DNA of 64,000 nucleotides from positions 119,689 through 183,688 of the forward strand of contig NW_005179078.1 in assembly GCF_000350225.1 (NCBI RefSeq), read 5' to 3'. Below, one piece after another: positions 50,301 to 62,206 of the stretch (the stretch's first letter is position 1; each line of letters starts with the position of its first letter). The notes beneath the pieces are model-generated. The model had not been told where the DNA came from. It saw only the letters and a list, made by a program, of their open reading frames with translations, and did no database searches. Source of the DNA: Chondrus crispus. Its lineage: Eukaryota; Rhodophyta; Florideophyceae; Gigartinales; Gigartinaceae. Position numbers and translations under genes: made by a program.

Positions 50301-51800
50301 TACGAGCACCACGGGGGACGCCCACTCGGTGCTCGCGGGTTCGATAACCCCTGCTTTCAACATCTTGTTGACCTCCTTCTCGACCATTTCGCGCATGGCC
50401 GGGCCCTTCCGATAAGGCATAGAACGAATCGATTTCGTTCCCCGTTCGAGGGGAATGCGGTTCTCCGTGGCTTGGATCGTTCCAAGCGCACTGCTCCACA
50501 GACTCGAGTGCTTACGGAGCATCTCGAGTACGTGGCCACGGAGCTTGTCATCGTCGATGTATGACAGGTCGATCTCTTTTTCCCAATCCATCGGTGGATT
50601 TTCGGGATCCTTTTGCTGGTAGAGTACGGTACCCCTCGCCGTCGGTTGGCATGAAGGTGACCGTTCGTCCCGGTCGACCCCCCTGCCCCCGGCGGTGGTC
50701 TTATCGTCGGAGTTGGATCGGCCAACTCCTACCCCGCCGACTTGATCGGTCAAGTCGGTCAGGTGTAGCGCGTGAGCGATCCCCTCGGCGACCTTACGTT
50801 CGGGAGTGAGGATCGCGAGGGGGTTGCGCTTCGCGTATCCCACGACGGTGTGCTTCGGAAGCCTTCTTTCTCGTCGTGAGAAATTCGCGACGATGACGTC
50901 GAAGGTCTGATTCGGTAGGACCTCCGCGACGACATTCGTCAGCCTCACTCCATGTCGGTGTTGGAGTGAGGGCTTGGGTTCCAGGAACACGAGGCCGCCC
51001 CCCGCGGTTGTCACACGCACGCGGGATTGTGACATCGCGGGGATGGTAACCCAGCGGGCGATTTGGATCGCTTGCGGGGCCTCCTCGCGTACGTCTGGCC
51101 GACCCGTGTGTCGCCCGTGTCGCCTGGTAGGGGGAGTCGACTCCCCCTTTCCGTCGACGATGGAGACGGAACCGCCTTGGCGTAGCTCCATTCGTTGAGC
51201 TTCGATTTCGATACATCGCACGTGCGTATCAATGAAGGCCGTGCCGAGGAGGACCGGCACGGCGAGCTGGTCCGCGACTACGAACGGAATTCGGAACACC
51301 GTGTTTCTCAACCGCACGGCCAGGCGGACGACGGCCGAAAGCTTGAGGGGGTTGCTATTCGCGCCTGCCAATCGTGGCAGAGGTGCGCCGTGCACGACGT
51401 AACGCGTCCAATCGGGGGGAAGGTCGGCCTTCCTCACCAGATTATACCCCGAGCACGTATCAACGGCGATCGTGCGGGGTTTAAATGCATTTCCCTCTGT
51501 GGCTATCGAGCCGAGAACGTTGTAAATCTTCGACGTCATAAGGCAAATGACGCCGTCGACAACCTTCGGGGCGGCCTTATCGATGATGTCGTTCCGCAGG
51601 GGCCTTCGATTCCGGTGCTGGCCCCGCTTGCGTTTCCTTTTCCCCCTTTCTTGGGGCGTCCGCGGATCAGTGACGCCCCTCGGATTACTCGAGTCCGTAC
51701 GACACGGACCCTTCTCTGGCGACCTTGGGTTCGCGGGAGTCAGGGTGTCGACCGAATCTTTTCGGTCGTCGTTGCCCCCTTCGCCATTGTGAAGCCTCAT
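47304..51800 (-). pseudogene. pol: gypsy-3 Pol with chromodomain, one in-frame stop
   Basis: About 1,498 codons open except for TAG at 47736-47738. Protease has AVDTCSGYN. RT has VVLVPKKDGSLRF, TTLDCNSGYW and MPFGLKGAP, but the catalytic box reads YLHD (about 49966-49977), not YLDD. RNase H shows IDTDASAYQLG, ATERECFAVVWA and TDHDALRW. Integrase shows HNPAIAGHPG, then GCRTSAMN where the second Cys of CxxC is Ser, followed by AIDILGPLP, LLSDNGPQF and NGQVERYN. After the TAG come GPYRVL and a chromodomain (YAVERLLKHRDMEDG, EFLIKWADYDTPTW). The catalytic losses make RT and integrase inactive. Confidence 0.9.
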
Positions 51801-52195
51801 CGGGACGTCGGCTGTCCCGGTGTCTTGTCCTCATAACGTCGGCCCTTCGGAGGCCTCGACGTGCGCTCCCTCCTGTATCGGCATTACAGAAGCTCCCGTG
51901 CTCGCCTCCGGTAGCGGGGGATGTATTATCGGACAATACCCCCCGTGTCCTTGGCGAGCACGCGGGGTCGGGTCTAGTTCGTGGGGAAAAGACGGCTCAC
52001 GCGACCGCGTGTACGTAACCGTCTTTACCCGTTTTTCGAACTACCCGTGCTATCGGAGCTAACTTCCTGGCTATCGACGGCCAGGTCTTCTTCGGGTAGC
52101 CGGCCGCGTGGGTCGGGAAGATTCCTCCACTGCGGCTCAGCGGCCCTGGCGAAGTATTCGGGTACTTCCGGGCCTTGACCTGCGGCGTCCGGTCG

Positions 52196-54596
52196 TCACA
52201 GGATATGGGGGACGAAGCGAGTCGGCTCTCCTTCGTGACCCTCCATGGATTGAGGGTACGGATTCTCTACCCAGTCTTGCAGGTACATTATCGCATTTTG
52301 TACCTGTTGGGGTAACCGAGAACGGTGTCGGTCCCCTCTTTCTTCTTGTCGAGGGTACCTTGTGTCCGGCTGCCTGTAGGCGGGTCGATCCCGACGATCG
52401 ACTTCGTTATGACGGTACCGGCCTCCACGGGAGGCGAAGCGTGCGCCCCCACCCGATCGGTTCGAGAAACCTTGACGCGGGGGACGGCTCTCGCCCGCCG
52501 CTTGCCGGAGGAGATTACGCGCACCGGGGCGCGTCTCCATCTGGTAGCGGTAGTTCCTGTACGCCGTGAACATTCGTTGTTCCGGCGACAGGAACGGGCA
52601 CGCGTACATGGCATGCCCGTACGTACGGCATAGCCAGCACACGTACGCGCTGCCGTCCGTTGAGGCGAAGGTCGCCGCGTGCCGCGCCTCCTCATCGGTG
52701 AGGAGGGGTACGAGAGGCGCTTCGTCTCCTGCATCTCGGTTCGATATGTCGGGCTCTGCGACCCGGGGGTCCGTACCCCTTGCCACTCTTGGAGTGGCCG
52801 CGAACGCGGTCGCGTAACTCGATGTCGATCCGGTCGACATCGGTGAGGGGGGTGGACCCCCTACTGGCCCTGCTCCTTGCGTAATGAGGACAGGGTCGGC
52901 CTGCCACTCATCCTCCCCGACATGGAGGGTAGAGGCGGGCGAACTTGTTGCGGCGGACTTCGTAGTCCTGCCAGCCCTCCCTGCCGGTTTCGAATCCGGC
53001 AGAGGTAAACCGCGCCGAGCGCGGTACGTTGTACCTTCCGCCGTGGCGATACGGCGGATAGTCGGAAGATCGGTCTTCTGACTGCCTGGCAGCCTTTGCA
53101 CAGTTTCGGATACTGCGGCACGGGTTGCCAGTGCAAGTCCCCGCACGAAGTAGTGCGCGAGGGCCTGTTAGGAGAAGACTGCCGTGCATCGGAACGCGGC
53201 AGTCTCGAGTCGGTCAGCAAACGTGCTTTCCGTCTCATGCGATTGCTGTCGCGCCATAGCGAGAGCGTCGTACGCTTCACCTAACACGTCGTCCGTGAGG
53301 TAGCGTTTCAAGAATTGATTCACGAGTCCCGGCCAGCTCACGTCGTCATGGAGCTGGCCAGCACGGAGGCCAAGCATCGTATAACTCGTATACAGGCGCT
53401 CCGCGTCGCGCTCGAGGAAGTGCGCAAGGACTCGTACCGCAACACCTTCGGTCAGGTGTTGCGAGTTGAAGGTGATTCGGATATCCTTCAAGAACGGCAG
53501 CAGCTGGATCGGGTCGGTACCGTCGAAGCTGCGCATCGTGGGACGGATCCCACGACAGCGTTGGACGTACTTCGCGATCCGTCCCGCGTCACCCGAGGTA
53601 ACGAGCCTCGAGGTGTTATCCAAGCGGTACATACGATAGTCAGCAACGGCGCTGAACTCTTGGATCATCGTATGTACCGGCTCGAGCCCCGGGTTCAGCG
53701 GGACCCAGCGTGCCGAAGGAGGTAACCCGTATCGTACGGACGACTACCGGACCTGGATGCTCGGCGTAACTCGCCGGCGGGTAGCCGCTCCAGCGGGGAT
53801 CGACGGAGAACATCGGTTCTCCGGATCCGCGGGCGGCTCCTCCACGGTCCTGTTCGTCCGCGTACGATACGCGGTCCACTTGCCGCCTACTTCCGGCGGT
53901 AGTCGGCAAGGCTTGGGTCTCAGACGCGAAGTTCGCGTCTATCGGAGGACGGCTTCCTTCTGCAGTCCGACTGGTAGCGGCACCAGTCGGACGCCAACCT
54001 TCGGGGGCGGCGGCGCTCGGAGGTACGGTACCACCGGGCCCTCTCGAGGGGGCACCGGGTAGCCTTTCGGCCATGGTACGTTCCATGTCACGAGCACGCC
54101 GACGAGTGGCGTCGAGCTCAGCGGAGAGGTGCGCGAACGCACCCAATTGCTCTGCGGACGGAGAAGTTCGGTCCTCGGGTCGTCTCACGGAGGTCGGCCT
54201 TTCAGGGCGACCTTGCCCGGACGGTCCGGGCGAGGCGAAACGGGAGTCTTCGACGAGCACTATCCGCGAGTGTAACTCGTCGATCAGTGCTCGGAGATTC
54301 TCTAAGGACTGCGTCACTCTATCGAACCTCCCTTCACGCAGCGAGCGGAGTTCGGCCATACATCGAGTGTATACATGGTCCGATACATCGATCCGAAGGG
54401 AAGTACGAACTTCCTCGATGTATTCGGCTATGCGTTCGAACATCGCCGCCGCTCTTTCCTCGGAGGATCCGAGCGACGGTTCGCGGTCACGAGGACCTGC
54501 GTCGCCGTCGCCCGACGGGGCGGATGGGGACTGCACAGCGGCCGGACTCAGATCCGCCGCTTCTGAGCGGATCGAGGGCTCGAGCTCCTGGCTCAT
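52196..54596 (-). pseudogene. gag: gypsy-3 Gag, broken by a frameshift and a stop
   Basis: The N-terminal frame is 53640-54596 (MSQELEPSIRSEAAD, helical region EERAAAMFERIAEYIEEV, Pro/Arg-rich linker). Near 53650 the reading moves by one frame to a capsid-like block (MRSFDGTDPIQLLPFLKDI, WPGLVNQFLKRYLTD, ESTFADRLETAA). TAA at 53168 interrupts that frame, which reopens (QALAHYFVRGLALATR) and includes a CCHC zinc knuckle (CWLCRTYGHAMYAC) before ending at 52196. The retrotransposon gag signature is clear. Two lesions suggest it is not translated whole. Confidence 0.82.
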
Positions 54597-54676
54597 CTCG
54601 ACGCGGTCGGTTCGCGGAGGGAAGTGGAAGTCTTCTCGGAGATCGGAATCCAGGGTCTTCTAGGTCGGGAGACCAC

Positions 54677-55284
54677 TGTAGCATAAACACCCCCGCGGAG
54701 AGGGGTGTATGCGTCCAGTCCTATAGACCTCGGATCGCCGAGAACGGGATGAAGCACCACTCACACACGGGACCGGGCGCGGGCCCTGGTAGCAGTGTGG
54801 TAGAGCGCGGTCGGGTCCGACGCGCGCACGCGCGAGCGGATCTACGCCTCGACGCTCCGGTGCGATACTGGTAGACGATCCAGTACCGACGGGCGGAGGC
54901 GGATCCGGGCTCGCTCGCGTGCTGGCGCGTCCTTGCCCGCGCGGTCCCTTGCCTGGAACGGACTAGAGTAGGCCGGTCGTTCTAGTAGAGTAAGCGGCAG
55001 AGCTGACCTAGATGGAGAGTCGTGGACAAGCTCGTGCTTGTCCTTTTTCTCCGTCGTCGGTCGCTCGCGTATTTAATGTACAAAGTATTCTACCATAACA
55101 CTACAGTACCGACGTACTGTAGGGGGCTACTGTAGTGCGGGTCAGCCTGCACTGTAGCGCTGTCAGGCATCGGGCTGACAGTACACGTGCGTGTCGCGCA
55201 CACGTGTGGGTCCGTACTGTAGAGCTCCGGCTCTACAGTGCGGGATCCAATCTAGATCTAAATCTAGTTTGCCGTTATACCACA
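54677..55284 (-). repeat. gypsy-3 5' LTR
   Basis: 608 bp, partner of 42560-43167. It is followed by the target duplication ATCTT. Confidence 0.93.
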
Positions 55285-57122
55285 ATCTTGTCCTTGTGGC
55301 CTTGTACAACGTATCGGGCTTTCCATACTTTCTTGTTTGTTCCAGAGTCTTTAATGGCAAGGACAAATCGCCCATTTAAGATGTTTGCGTTGTCTGGAAC
55401 TTCATTGCGAAGCACTAACTTCTAAGTACCTCTTTCGATCAGTCCTCTATTTCCTTTCGTTTAGCATTATCAAATTGTTGTGCACGTGGATCATTGGGAT
55501 GTATAACTTCAGTAAGAAGGACGTTATTGGGTGGATTTGAGGCTTTGCCACGATGGAATGGAGCAGTTTGCCGGTGGAGAATAGACTCGGGCGAAGCGTA
55601 GTATGGCTTGATTTGATAAGCGTTGAACGTTTGTCGATAAGTCCCTTCGCTGTTCTGAACAGTCATCATTCGTCCGTGAACATTGCAAACAAGGAATGGA
55701 CCGCTCCATTGCTTCTCTTGCTCTGAGAATACTAGAATCTCGTCTCCAAGATTATACACACGATCGGAGGCTGGAGGGATGTTCCGATTCAGAGCAGCTA
55801 GTACACGTCGTTCTGCGATGATTGAATTCATTTCTATCTGCGCTGTTGAAAGAATTTGCATTCTTTTTCGCTGCGAAGGTATTTCCGTACTTATGATTGG
55901 GAAGCGCGGAACAATTCCGAAGACCAATAGAGAAGGGACTAGCGTTCTCTCCGATTGTGTCGTTCATTGCTTTGACTGCGATTTTTAGAAGAATGAACGG
56001 AGAAGCGTCCGGGAAGTCCGCTCGTAATTTTCAATAAATCCTTCGCAGCGGTCCGTGAAGACGTTCTCCAATACCTAACGATGAGTGGGCTTTTACACCA
56101 GATATGCGAATTTTAATGCCAGATTTTGCAGTTATCTCGCGCCATCGATCAAATGTGAATGCGGATCCTTGGTCAACGCGAAGTCTATTTGGAAGGCCAG
56201 TATACAAGGTACACCTGGCTTCCACGAAGGCTAGCCAAATACCTTCAACGCTTTGGCCATAAGTGGCGCCATGAGCGTCTAGAAAGATGACTGACGAGAA
56301 TCTAGTGGCTGTGTCGATGACGTGAAGTACTGCTTTTCCATCTAGAAACATCAGGTCAATGGACAATTCGTCACCGAACTTTAAATCCTGTTCATTAGGT
56401 AGCGATACTTTAAAACGTACAGGAGTGGGGCCAAGGCGTTGACAGGTGTCACAAGCAGCTTGCAGAGACTCGAGAAACTGCTTTGTGTCCTCATCAGCTT
56501 CAAAAGGGCGGGCCAAGCGAAGCAGATTCATGAGTTTCTCTGATGTGGGATGGGAAAAACCGCGATGAAGCTTGATCAGTTCAGCTTTGGTGAAGTGCGT
56601 TTTGGAGGAGTGATCCCACTCCAGATAGATGTGACCCAGCTTGCGCCGAAGGGGTATGTCAAGACTAAGCTTAGGCGATCGGAGCATGTTGTTGACGCTA
56701 TCAATGAACATATGGTACTTGTCCAAGAGGTCAAGTTCAATAAGAAAGGGGACACTGGCTTTGACAGTGTCAACCTGTTCGCGAATTAAGTAACCATCAG
56801 CAATGGGAATGGATATTTTCATGGTTCCAAGTGAAGCTTGGGAGTCATTACCGAACCTGAAGTGTATCGGGCTCGGCTTGGGCTTGAATTTGGTGCCAGT
56901 GAATCGACAGTAGGCTTTGGCTTGAGCGAGGGCAACTACAGTTCGCTGGGCACCAGTGTCAAGACATGCTCCATCCCACTTGGACGCGTGGTTGGTCGTC
57001 CTAGCTCGTGCAGGACGATGGTCCCGGATGGTGTGGTAAATTTTGAATTTACACCGCTTCTTTCCGCAGACAGTCTCAAAGGAAATTGTTTTACTTTGTG
57101 GGTGTTGACTGCTGCTACTCAA
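55285..57122 (-). pseudogene. pol: copia-3 Pol, N-terminal part (protease, integrase, RT start)
   Basis: Protease shows ACLDTGAQRTVVA. Integrase shows the His/His region (KLHRGFSHPTSE) and CDTCQR, then SIDLMFLDGK, RVDQGSAF and later Glu, in the frame 56031-57122. The integrase C-terminal part (PASDRVYNLGDEILVF) is in another frame, 55439-55927. The RT start (GRFVLAIKDSG, KARYVVQGHKD) is in the next frame up to the gypsy-3 LTR, with a stop near 55424. At least two frame changes and one stop make it defective. Wording parallels copia-1 throughout. Confidence 0.87.
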
Positions 57123-58653
57123 AAATCCATTGGATCAAGATTGTCTACAGTATCCCACAGTATTTCTTCTTCTTTCAGTGGCGTGTGTACTACTTGATGA
57201 TGTGTCACAGCCTGATCTGCGACATCGTCATCATCGTTGAGGGTGTAATCATTGAGAATCACTTCACCGGGGTCATGTTGTGGTTCGTCTGCGAAAGCTG
57301 CGAAATCGATCTCATTCGTACCTAGGGCGTGTTCGGCTTGCTCGCATAGCTCGTAGAGAATGCGTTTCGCTGGTCTGGTCTGTAACATGTGGCTGACATT
57401 CTTCCTGAGAGCTAAGCGCTTGGGACAGTCCCGAATGAGGTGAAATTTACTTCCACAGTTGTGGCAAGCACGAATATTTCCGAAGCGATCTGCACCATTC
57501 TGGGTCGGGGCGGGGTTGTGGGAGAAACGTTGGCGAGGAAATGGCGTCCTTGGGTTTGAAGAAGCGAAACCGGGGCGGCGGAGGATGCCATACGTGTTCT
57601 GACGTTGGAAATGAATACCAGGGATGGGAGGCAAAGGCTGGGTACGGTGTACTTCATTGTGATCACGACGGCGTCCTTCTTTCTGCTTCTGTTCCTGTAG
57701 CCAAGCGGCATCAAGGGCAGTATACAGCTGCTGAAACGTCGAAGGGGTATGGCAGCCAAGCTTTGTGTTAAGACACTCTTGGCCCACTACACTCCAATTA
57801 CGGCATCGTGAAGATACTCCGTTTTATCTTGTTCTGATTGGTGCGTGGGAGGACCTTGTGGAGTAAACTTTGTGATGGTTTCAAGAAATTCTTCCAAAGC
57901 TTCTGACACAGGGATTCGTTTTGTCTCCATAATTCGCGAAACTCGGAAGTTTTGGAGGAGCTTACGAACCCTATTCTGTCGCGTAAGACTATTAAACTCG
58001 TTAACCGTGAGGGAAGCGGCTGCGTTAAAGTCTTGCGCATTTCGGATGACGTGGGAGCGGTAGAATCGCTTAGCTTCTCCATCAAAGACGTTGTGAAAGA
58101 ATCGAAGCATTTGCTCATCACTGAGGTGAAAATCTTCAGCACAATCACGATAGTTGCTGATTGCATCCTGAACGGCTTCCCCAATTTTCCCTGTATATCG
58201 GTCGTCCTTCTTGAATCGGGACGATATGTTGTGCACAATCTTGGAGTTGGGGGGGTCATGGGACTGGGGGAGATTGCTGGCTTCCATGTGTAGAGCCGAT
58301 GGAGGAGCTGGTGAGACTTTGGTTGGCAAGCATACGGTCTGCATTGTCCTCATAGATCATGTTAACTAGACCGTAAGAAATGCGGTTAGTGGAGGGGTGC
58401 GCGGTGTACGACAATCCCTTAACCACTAGGTAGTCTCGGATAAGTCGATATACACGGTGGGGCCTCGTAACATCTCCCTTGCGTATAGAACTTCTGGGGG
58501 AAGATCAGCACGAAGGTTACTAACACAAACATCTGAGGCAGGTTGTGGATCCGCCATAACATGGAGAGCTTTCGTAGCCTTGATATCACATTGGATCATA
58601 GATCGGGGGTCATAGTTTGACAAAGCGTCTCGGATACCATTTAGAGTAGCCAT
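57119..58653 (-). pseudogene. gag: copia-3 Gag
   Basis: The start ATG at 58653 (MATLNGIRDALSNYDP) is followed by several frame changes. The capsid-like middle is at 57787-58353 (ISSRFKKDDRYTG, RDCAEDFHLSDEQM). The C-terminal part (57119-57787) has a CCHC zinc knuckle (CHNCGSKFHLIRDC) and an acidic tail. The segment 58354-58425 is recognisable only in another frame (GLVNMIYEDNADRML). Four lesions or so show it is a decayed gag. Confidence 0.8.
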
Positions 58654-59179
58654 ATTAAAAATTATTGCAAAATAATAATTAAAATGGATCCGGGCTAAAC
58701 GCGAATGTTGACCTCGAAAAGTGTTCCTGTAGTAGCGTGACGAGTGTACTACGTGTAAACGTGTGGTGTTTTGTACCCGTAGTAGTATTTCAGACGTGTG
58801 TATGTTCACTAAGGCGGGACGATTACTCGTATAACAGTACTAACACGTGTGTACGTGAGCCGTGTGTGCGTGTACAATAGTAGTACGCGTGTATGCGTAG
58901 TCGGTATGAACACGTGGGCGGGTGTGCGTGCAGTAACACGTGGTTGCGTGTGTGCGCAGTAACACGTGGTTGCGTATGCGCGCAGTAACACGTGGTTGCG
59001 TGTGCGCGCAGTTACACGTGGTTGCATGCACACTGCCAGCACGTGTGTGCGTGGCGGGTACGCACACGTGGGTACGTGGTGCGCCAAAAATTTTGCTTTA
59101 GTAACAAGTGTCCTTTTCAAAAACTTTGAAGTAAAGAAGTTGAAACAATTTCACGTGAGTCAAAAAATTTAAACTCTAA
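58654..59179. other. copia-3 leader, CACGTG-rich non-coding part
   Basis: No gene. It contains four 26-bp tandem units (58932-59035) and many isolated ACACGTG words. Confidence 0.5.
58932..59035. repeat. 26-bp minisatellite, about four units, each with CACGTG
   Basis: Units start at 58932, 58958, 58984 and 59010: AGTAACACGTGGTTGCGTG followed by TGTGCGC or close. The last unit is degenerate. CACGTG is a common bHLH/bZIP target core. Confidence 0.85.
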
Positions 59180-59857
59180 TTATTTGCGAGTAGTGCGCAA
59201 TTTACATATGGCATGATGGTGAATAGTGCCACCGTAGTGAGCGTCAGCGTCGTGCCCGTTCGCAAATCGGCGGTCGCACACGTGGCAGGTGAGTTTGCGG
59301 GTAGGGTACTATGCGATGGCTACTTCACGCCGGTGAGGCAGACTTGCCTCGTGACAGCGGCGCTGGCGGTAGCTAGGAAAGCTTCGTGTGCACGGTTCGC
59401 AGCGGAAGACGAGGGGCCGACGGCGCGGAGGATTAGCTCGTCGATTAGCGCGCTGCGTTGCGACGCGATATATATGTAACGCACGACCGGTGTCGATGTC
59501 GAATCCAGGGTCTACGGGCGCGGAGGTGTCTTCGTCCGAGGCTTCGGTAGCCTCGATGTCCACCAGACGAGGCGCCTTGAACAATGTAGAATGTGATGCG
59601 GTGGTTCCGCTGAGGGAGATCGGCGGGGTGACTGAACGGCGGGGAGGAGTAGTGGCCACGTGTTGTAGTTGTACTGCGGCGAAGGGTGTACTTGGCGGCG
59701 AGCGATTCGGCGGCGGTGATGGGGCGCCGGGGAGGGTAGATGGCGGCGAGCAAAACGGCGGCGCCGTTACGGTTGCCTTAATGCGAGCGGCGGCGGCGGC
59801 GAAACGGCGTTCTAGTATAACGTCGGGGTGATTGATAGGGCGCTTCAAACGTGCCAT
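59180..59857 (-). pseudogene. Two-finger C2H2 zinc-finger protein, truncated by TAG
   Basis: An ORF in the copia-3 leader, same strand as gag. It has a Pro/Ser-rich N-terminal part (FCSPPSTLPGAPSPPP), then finger 1 (FRCEPCTRSFPSYRQ...CHEASLPH) with Cys-x2-Cys-x12-His-x5-His spacing. TAG at 59309-59311 ends the ORF. In the same frame, finger 2 follows (CHVCDRRFANGHDADAH...IHH) with the same spacing. It stops at 59180. A DNA-binding role is likely from the motif. It may be cargo of copia-3 or part of a separate insertion in its leader. Confidence 0.6.
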
Positions 59858-60120
59858 AAACTACTGCACTGTTGCGCCAGGCGTACAGTACGTAGTACCG
59901 TAGCCCAAATGTATAACTTTTACTGTAAAACTATACAGTAGTATGTACAGTAAACGTTAGGGACAAAGTAGAAAAAAATCTTGATTTCCAATTCGGCAGA
60001 GTCGATAAGGCGGCCTTATTAACGATCTGCAAACAGCTTGAATCGACGGTGAAATAAGGCAGGTCTTATCAGCGGAGCGGGGCAGGACCAAATGGGGCGG
60101 TGGTCCCTTAAACTGATCAG
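59858..60120. other. copia-3 leader next to the 5' LTR
   Basis: Non-coding. It includes several TACAGTA words (59880-59955). The expected primer region next to the LTR reads CTGATCAGTTTAAGGG on minus; no tRNA match is claimed. Confidence 0.45.
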
Positions 60121-60559
60121 TGTCGGGAGACCGACCAGGCGGGGCAGTCCGGAGAGGGTTTTGAGGGTGTGGTTAAAAGGGGGGTAATTAGCGTCACCAG
60201 GGCAAAAGGGGACGCAGAAAGCTATTGCCTCGTAACTGCGGGAGCACACCGGGAGGGGACAAGGTTGTCGGGTAATTCGGGTTGGTTCAATGTGCTGAGG
60301 TCGAAGACGAGTAGCGTCTTCGACCTGGCTTTATAGTCCTATTGACTCTACAATAACAGTAGGCGCACTACCATAAAAGGGAGGTTGCGCCACCCATGAA
60401 ATGTGTCTAAACGGTTACACCCTGAACAGGTAGATTTGTAGGTGGCACGTCCTTAAGGGACTCTATTGTTGATAGCTAAATGTAGCCTACATAGTTTAAC
60501 CTGAATTGATAATGATAAGCTAGTTAAAGTGACTACTCGTCTAGGCAGTTACTCTGACA
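60121..60559 (-). repeat. copia-3 5' LTR
   Basis: 439 bp, partner of 40801-41239. Target duplication CTTGG at 60560-60564. Confidence 0.93.
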
Positions 60560-60564
60560 CTTGG

Positions 60565-61286
60565 AACCCGCCAAATGAATGTTGCCGCCAAATGTGTAAA
60601 AACATAATTCCTCATACTTTTTCTCCTTCATACGTCTTCCGCAATCTCATTTCAGTTTCCCAAAAACAACTTCAGGGGGACCTACCCATTAGTGCCGCCC
60701 CGTGCAAGACCCCAAAACTGGCACTATTGGGAGACGGCATTAATATGTGACGTCGTCACATCTATTTTTCATGCACTCGGTAATTAACGTCTGCCTGCTC
60801 CGCGTTGGATCTCTGTCGAGTTTTGCAGTGAGGAACGCCCGCTTTGCCGACCTCAGATACGATAGAGCGTCTGAAACTTGGCATTCAGCCGCCAAAACTT
60901 CCAGCTCTCCAAACAATTCTGCGATCTCAACGACAGAGGGTACAGTCCTTCTCTCTCTCGCGTCCTCTGCGCTCCCATCTTCATCACTTGATTGCGTTGT
61001 AGTTAAGATCTGTATGTAGCTAAGGTCTGTGAACGCTGTTCAGTGAATAGGATAGGGCTTAGAAGCCGCTTTCACATGCTTTCACGTGCTTTCACGTGCG
61101 ACGGACGCACTGCAGCATAACTCCCGGACCCGTGTGACACGTGGCACTTTTTTCGTGCTCGTGGGTCTGCCGGCATCAGTGGGAGGGTGGCATTAGTATA
61201 AGTGGCACATTAAAAAGGGCTAATGGGAGTCCCCCCCCCTGTTGTACAAACGGCAAGCAGCAAGTCTCAGCCTCTCGGACGGATCT
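60565..61286. other. Host intergenic DNA
   Basis: No recognisable gene; short open frames at 60529-61019 have no domain. A triple TTTCACRTGC word is at 61071-61099. A poly-C run is near 61232. Confidence 0.5.
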
Positions 61287-61411
61287 CTGCTTACTGTAGG
61301 TTCGCATCTACGGTTTCTGTATCTCGGTTGCCTTCCTGACTCGAGCACTGTTGTGGAAAAACAAAGCAATCTGAATTCTCCTGATATATGAAGAACTGAG
61401 TCTAAATTGTT

Positions 61412-61927
61412 ATGGGTCACGCAGCGGTGAGCTTCTGGAACAATACTGTTGATAGGATCTCGAATAGTGATTCAAATTTACCGAAGTGTCCCGACTAGAA
61501 CGAGGGGGAGCTCAGACGGAGCATTCAGCTGATAGAAGCTAGCCTGAAGGCAGCTAGGAGAGAACTAGCTGCGCGGGTGGCAAGCGAGACACAGGTGGCC
61601 TCGGCGTGTTCGGACCCGTGGAGGCCACGTTACCGCCAGCGGCTACGCGCGGGCTCAGGCATGGCGTGCGACTCCAGCGTCAACTCAGAGAGACATCACG
61701 CATTCACGCATTTACGCATTTTGGAAGTCAGAGACCGGACACTGATCGTAAGCCGTGGATCCGTGGGTGCTGCTAGTCCCGACCGGGCGTCCACGTCAGG
61801 CGGCTACGTCAATAGCCCGAGTCACAACTTAGGCCTGTTGTCTACCGCAGACACGCACTCCACTCTGCCCTGCGTAGGAGAGCTACCGTGTCGCGCGGTG
61901 CCGGTGCAGTATCCTACGTCACACTGA
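61412..61927 (+). pseudogene. Copy-B version of the 171-codon ORF, premature stop
   Basis: The ATG at 61412 is intact. Codon 29 is TAG (61496-61498) where copy A has AAG. The rest is open to 61927. Confidence 0.3.
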
Positions 61928-62206
61928 GCTCCGTCATCACGGTCCTCCCTGACAACGCCTTCGCGAGGGAAACATCCGATAGGAGACGCCACTCTGTTAA
62001 GACTTAATGCCCACTTGTGCGGGTGCGACCTTAGGTCCCGAGCGTACGCCGTGTATTGTTCCCCCTCCGCACCTGCTGTCTAGTCCAGTGAAGGACCACT
62101 CTGGGCCGACAAAGTCCCTCCAACTCACGCTTTGTCTCTTGAGTCTGTTACGCACGTTTGACGGAGTCAGGGCGGAAGAAATCTGTTTCGGAAAAAACAG
62201 AGATGA

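Larger units (their letters stand above)
42560..55284 (-). mobile_element. gypsy-3: 12.7-kb chromodomain Ty3/gypsy element with two antisense ORFs
   Basis: 608-bp LTRs at 42560-43167 and 54677-55284, about 98.5% identical. Target duplication ATCTT at 42555-42559 and 55285-55289. Minus-strand gag lies at 52196-54596 and pol at 47304-51800. Between pol and the 3' LTR lie about 4.1 kb with two plus-strand ORFs and a tandem hairpin repeat. The primer site (GTGGTCTCCCGACC on minus) adjoins the 5' LTR at 54676 and contains TGG as expected for a tRNA 3' end. GC content is higher than in the host element. Confidence 0.93.
40801..60559 (-). mobile_element. copia-3: Ty1/copia element split by gypsy-3
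   Basis: 439-bp LTRs at 40801-41239 and 60121-60559, about 98% identical (I count nine differences). Target duplication CTTGG at 40796-40800 and 60560-60564. RT-RNase H lies at 41270-42559, and gag, protease, integrase and RT start lie at 55285-58653. Gypsy-3 fills the gap. A purine tract (GATTGGGGAG) abuts the 3' LTR. The leader between gag and the 5' LTR is unusually long (1.47 kb) and contains a zinc-finger ORF. Confidence 0.92.

Noticed and set aside
50330..50360. tRNA T-arm-like GGGTTCGATAACCC
   Set aside because: Inside gypsy-3 pol coding sequence, with no cloverleaf around it.
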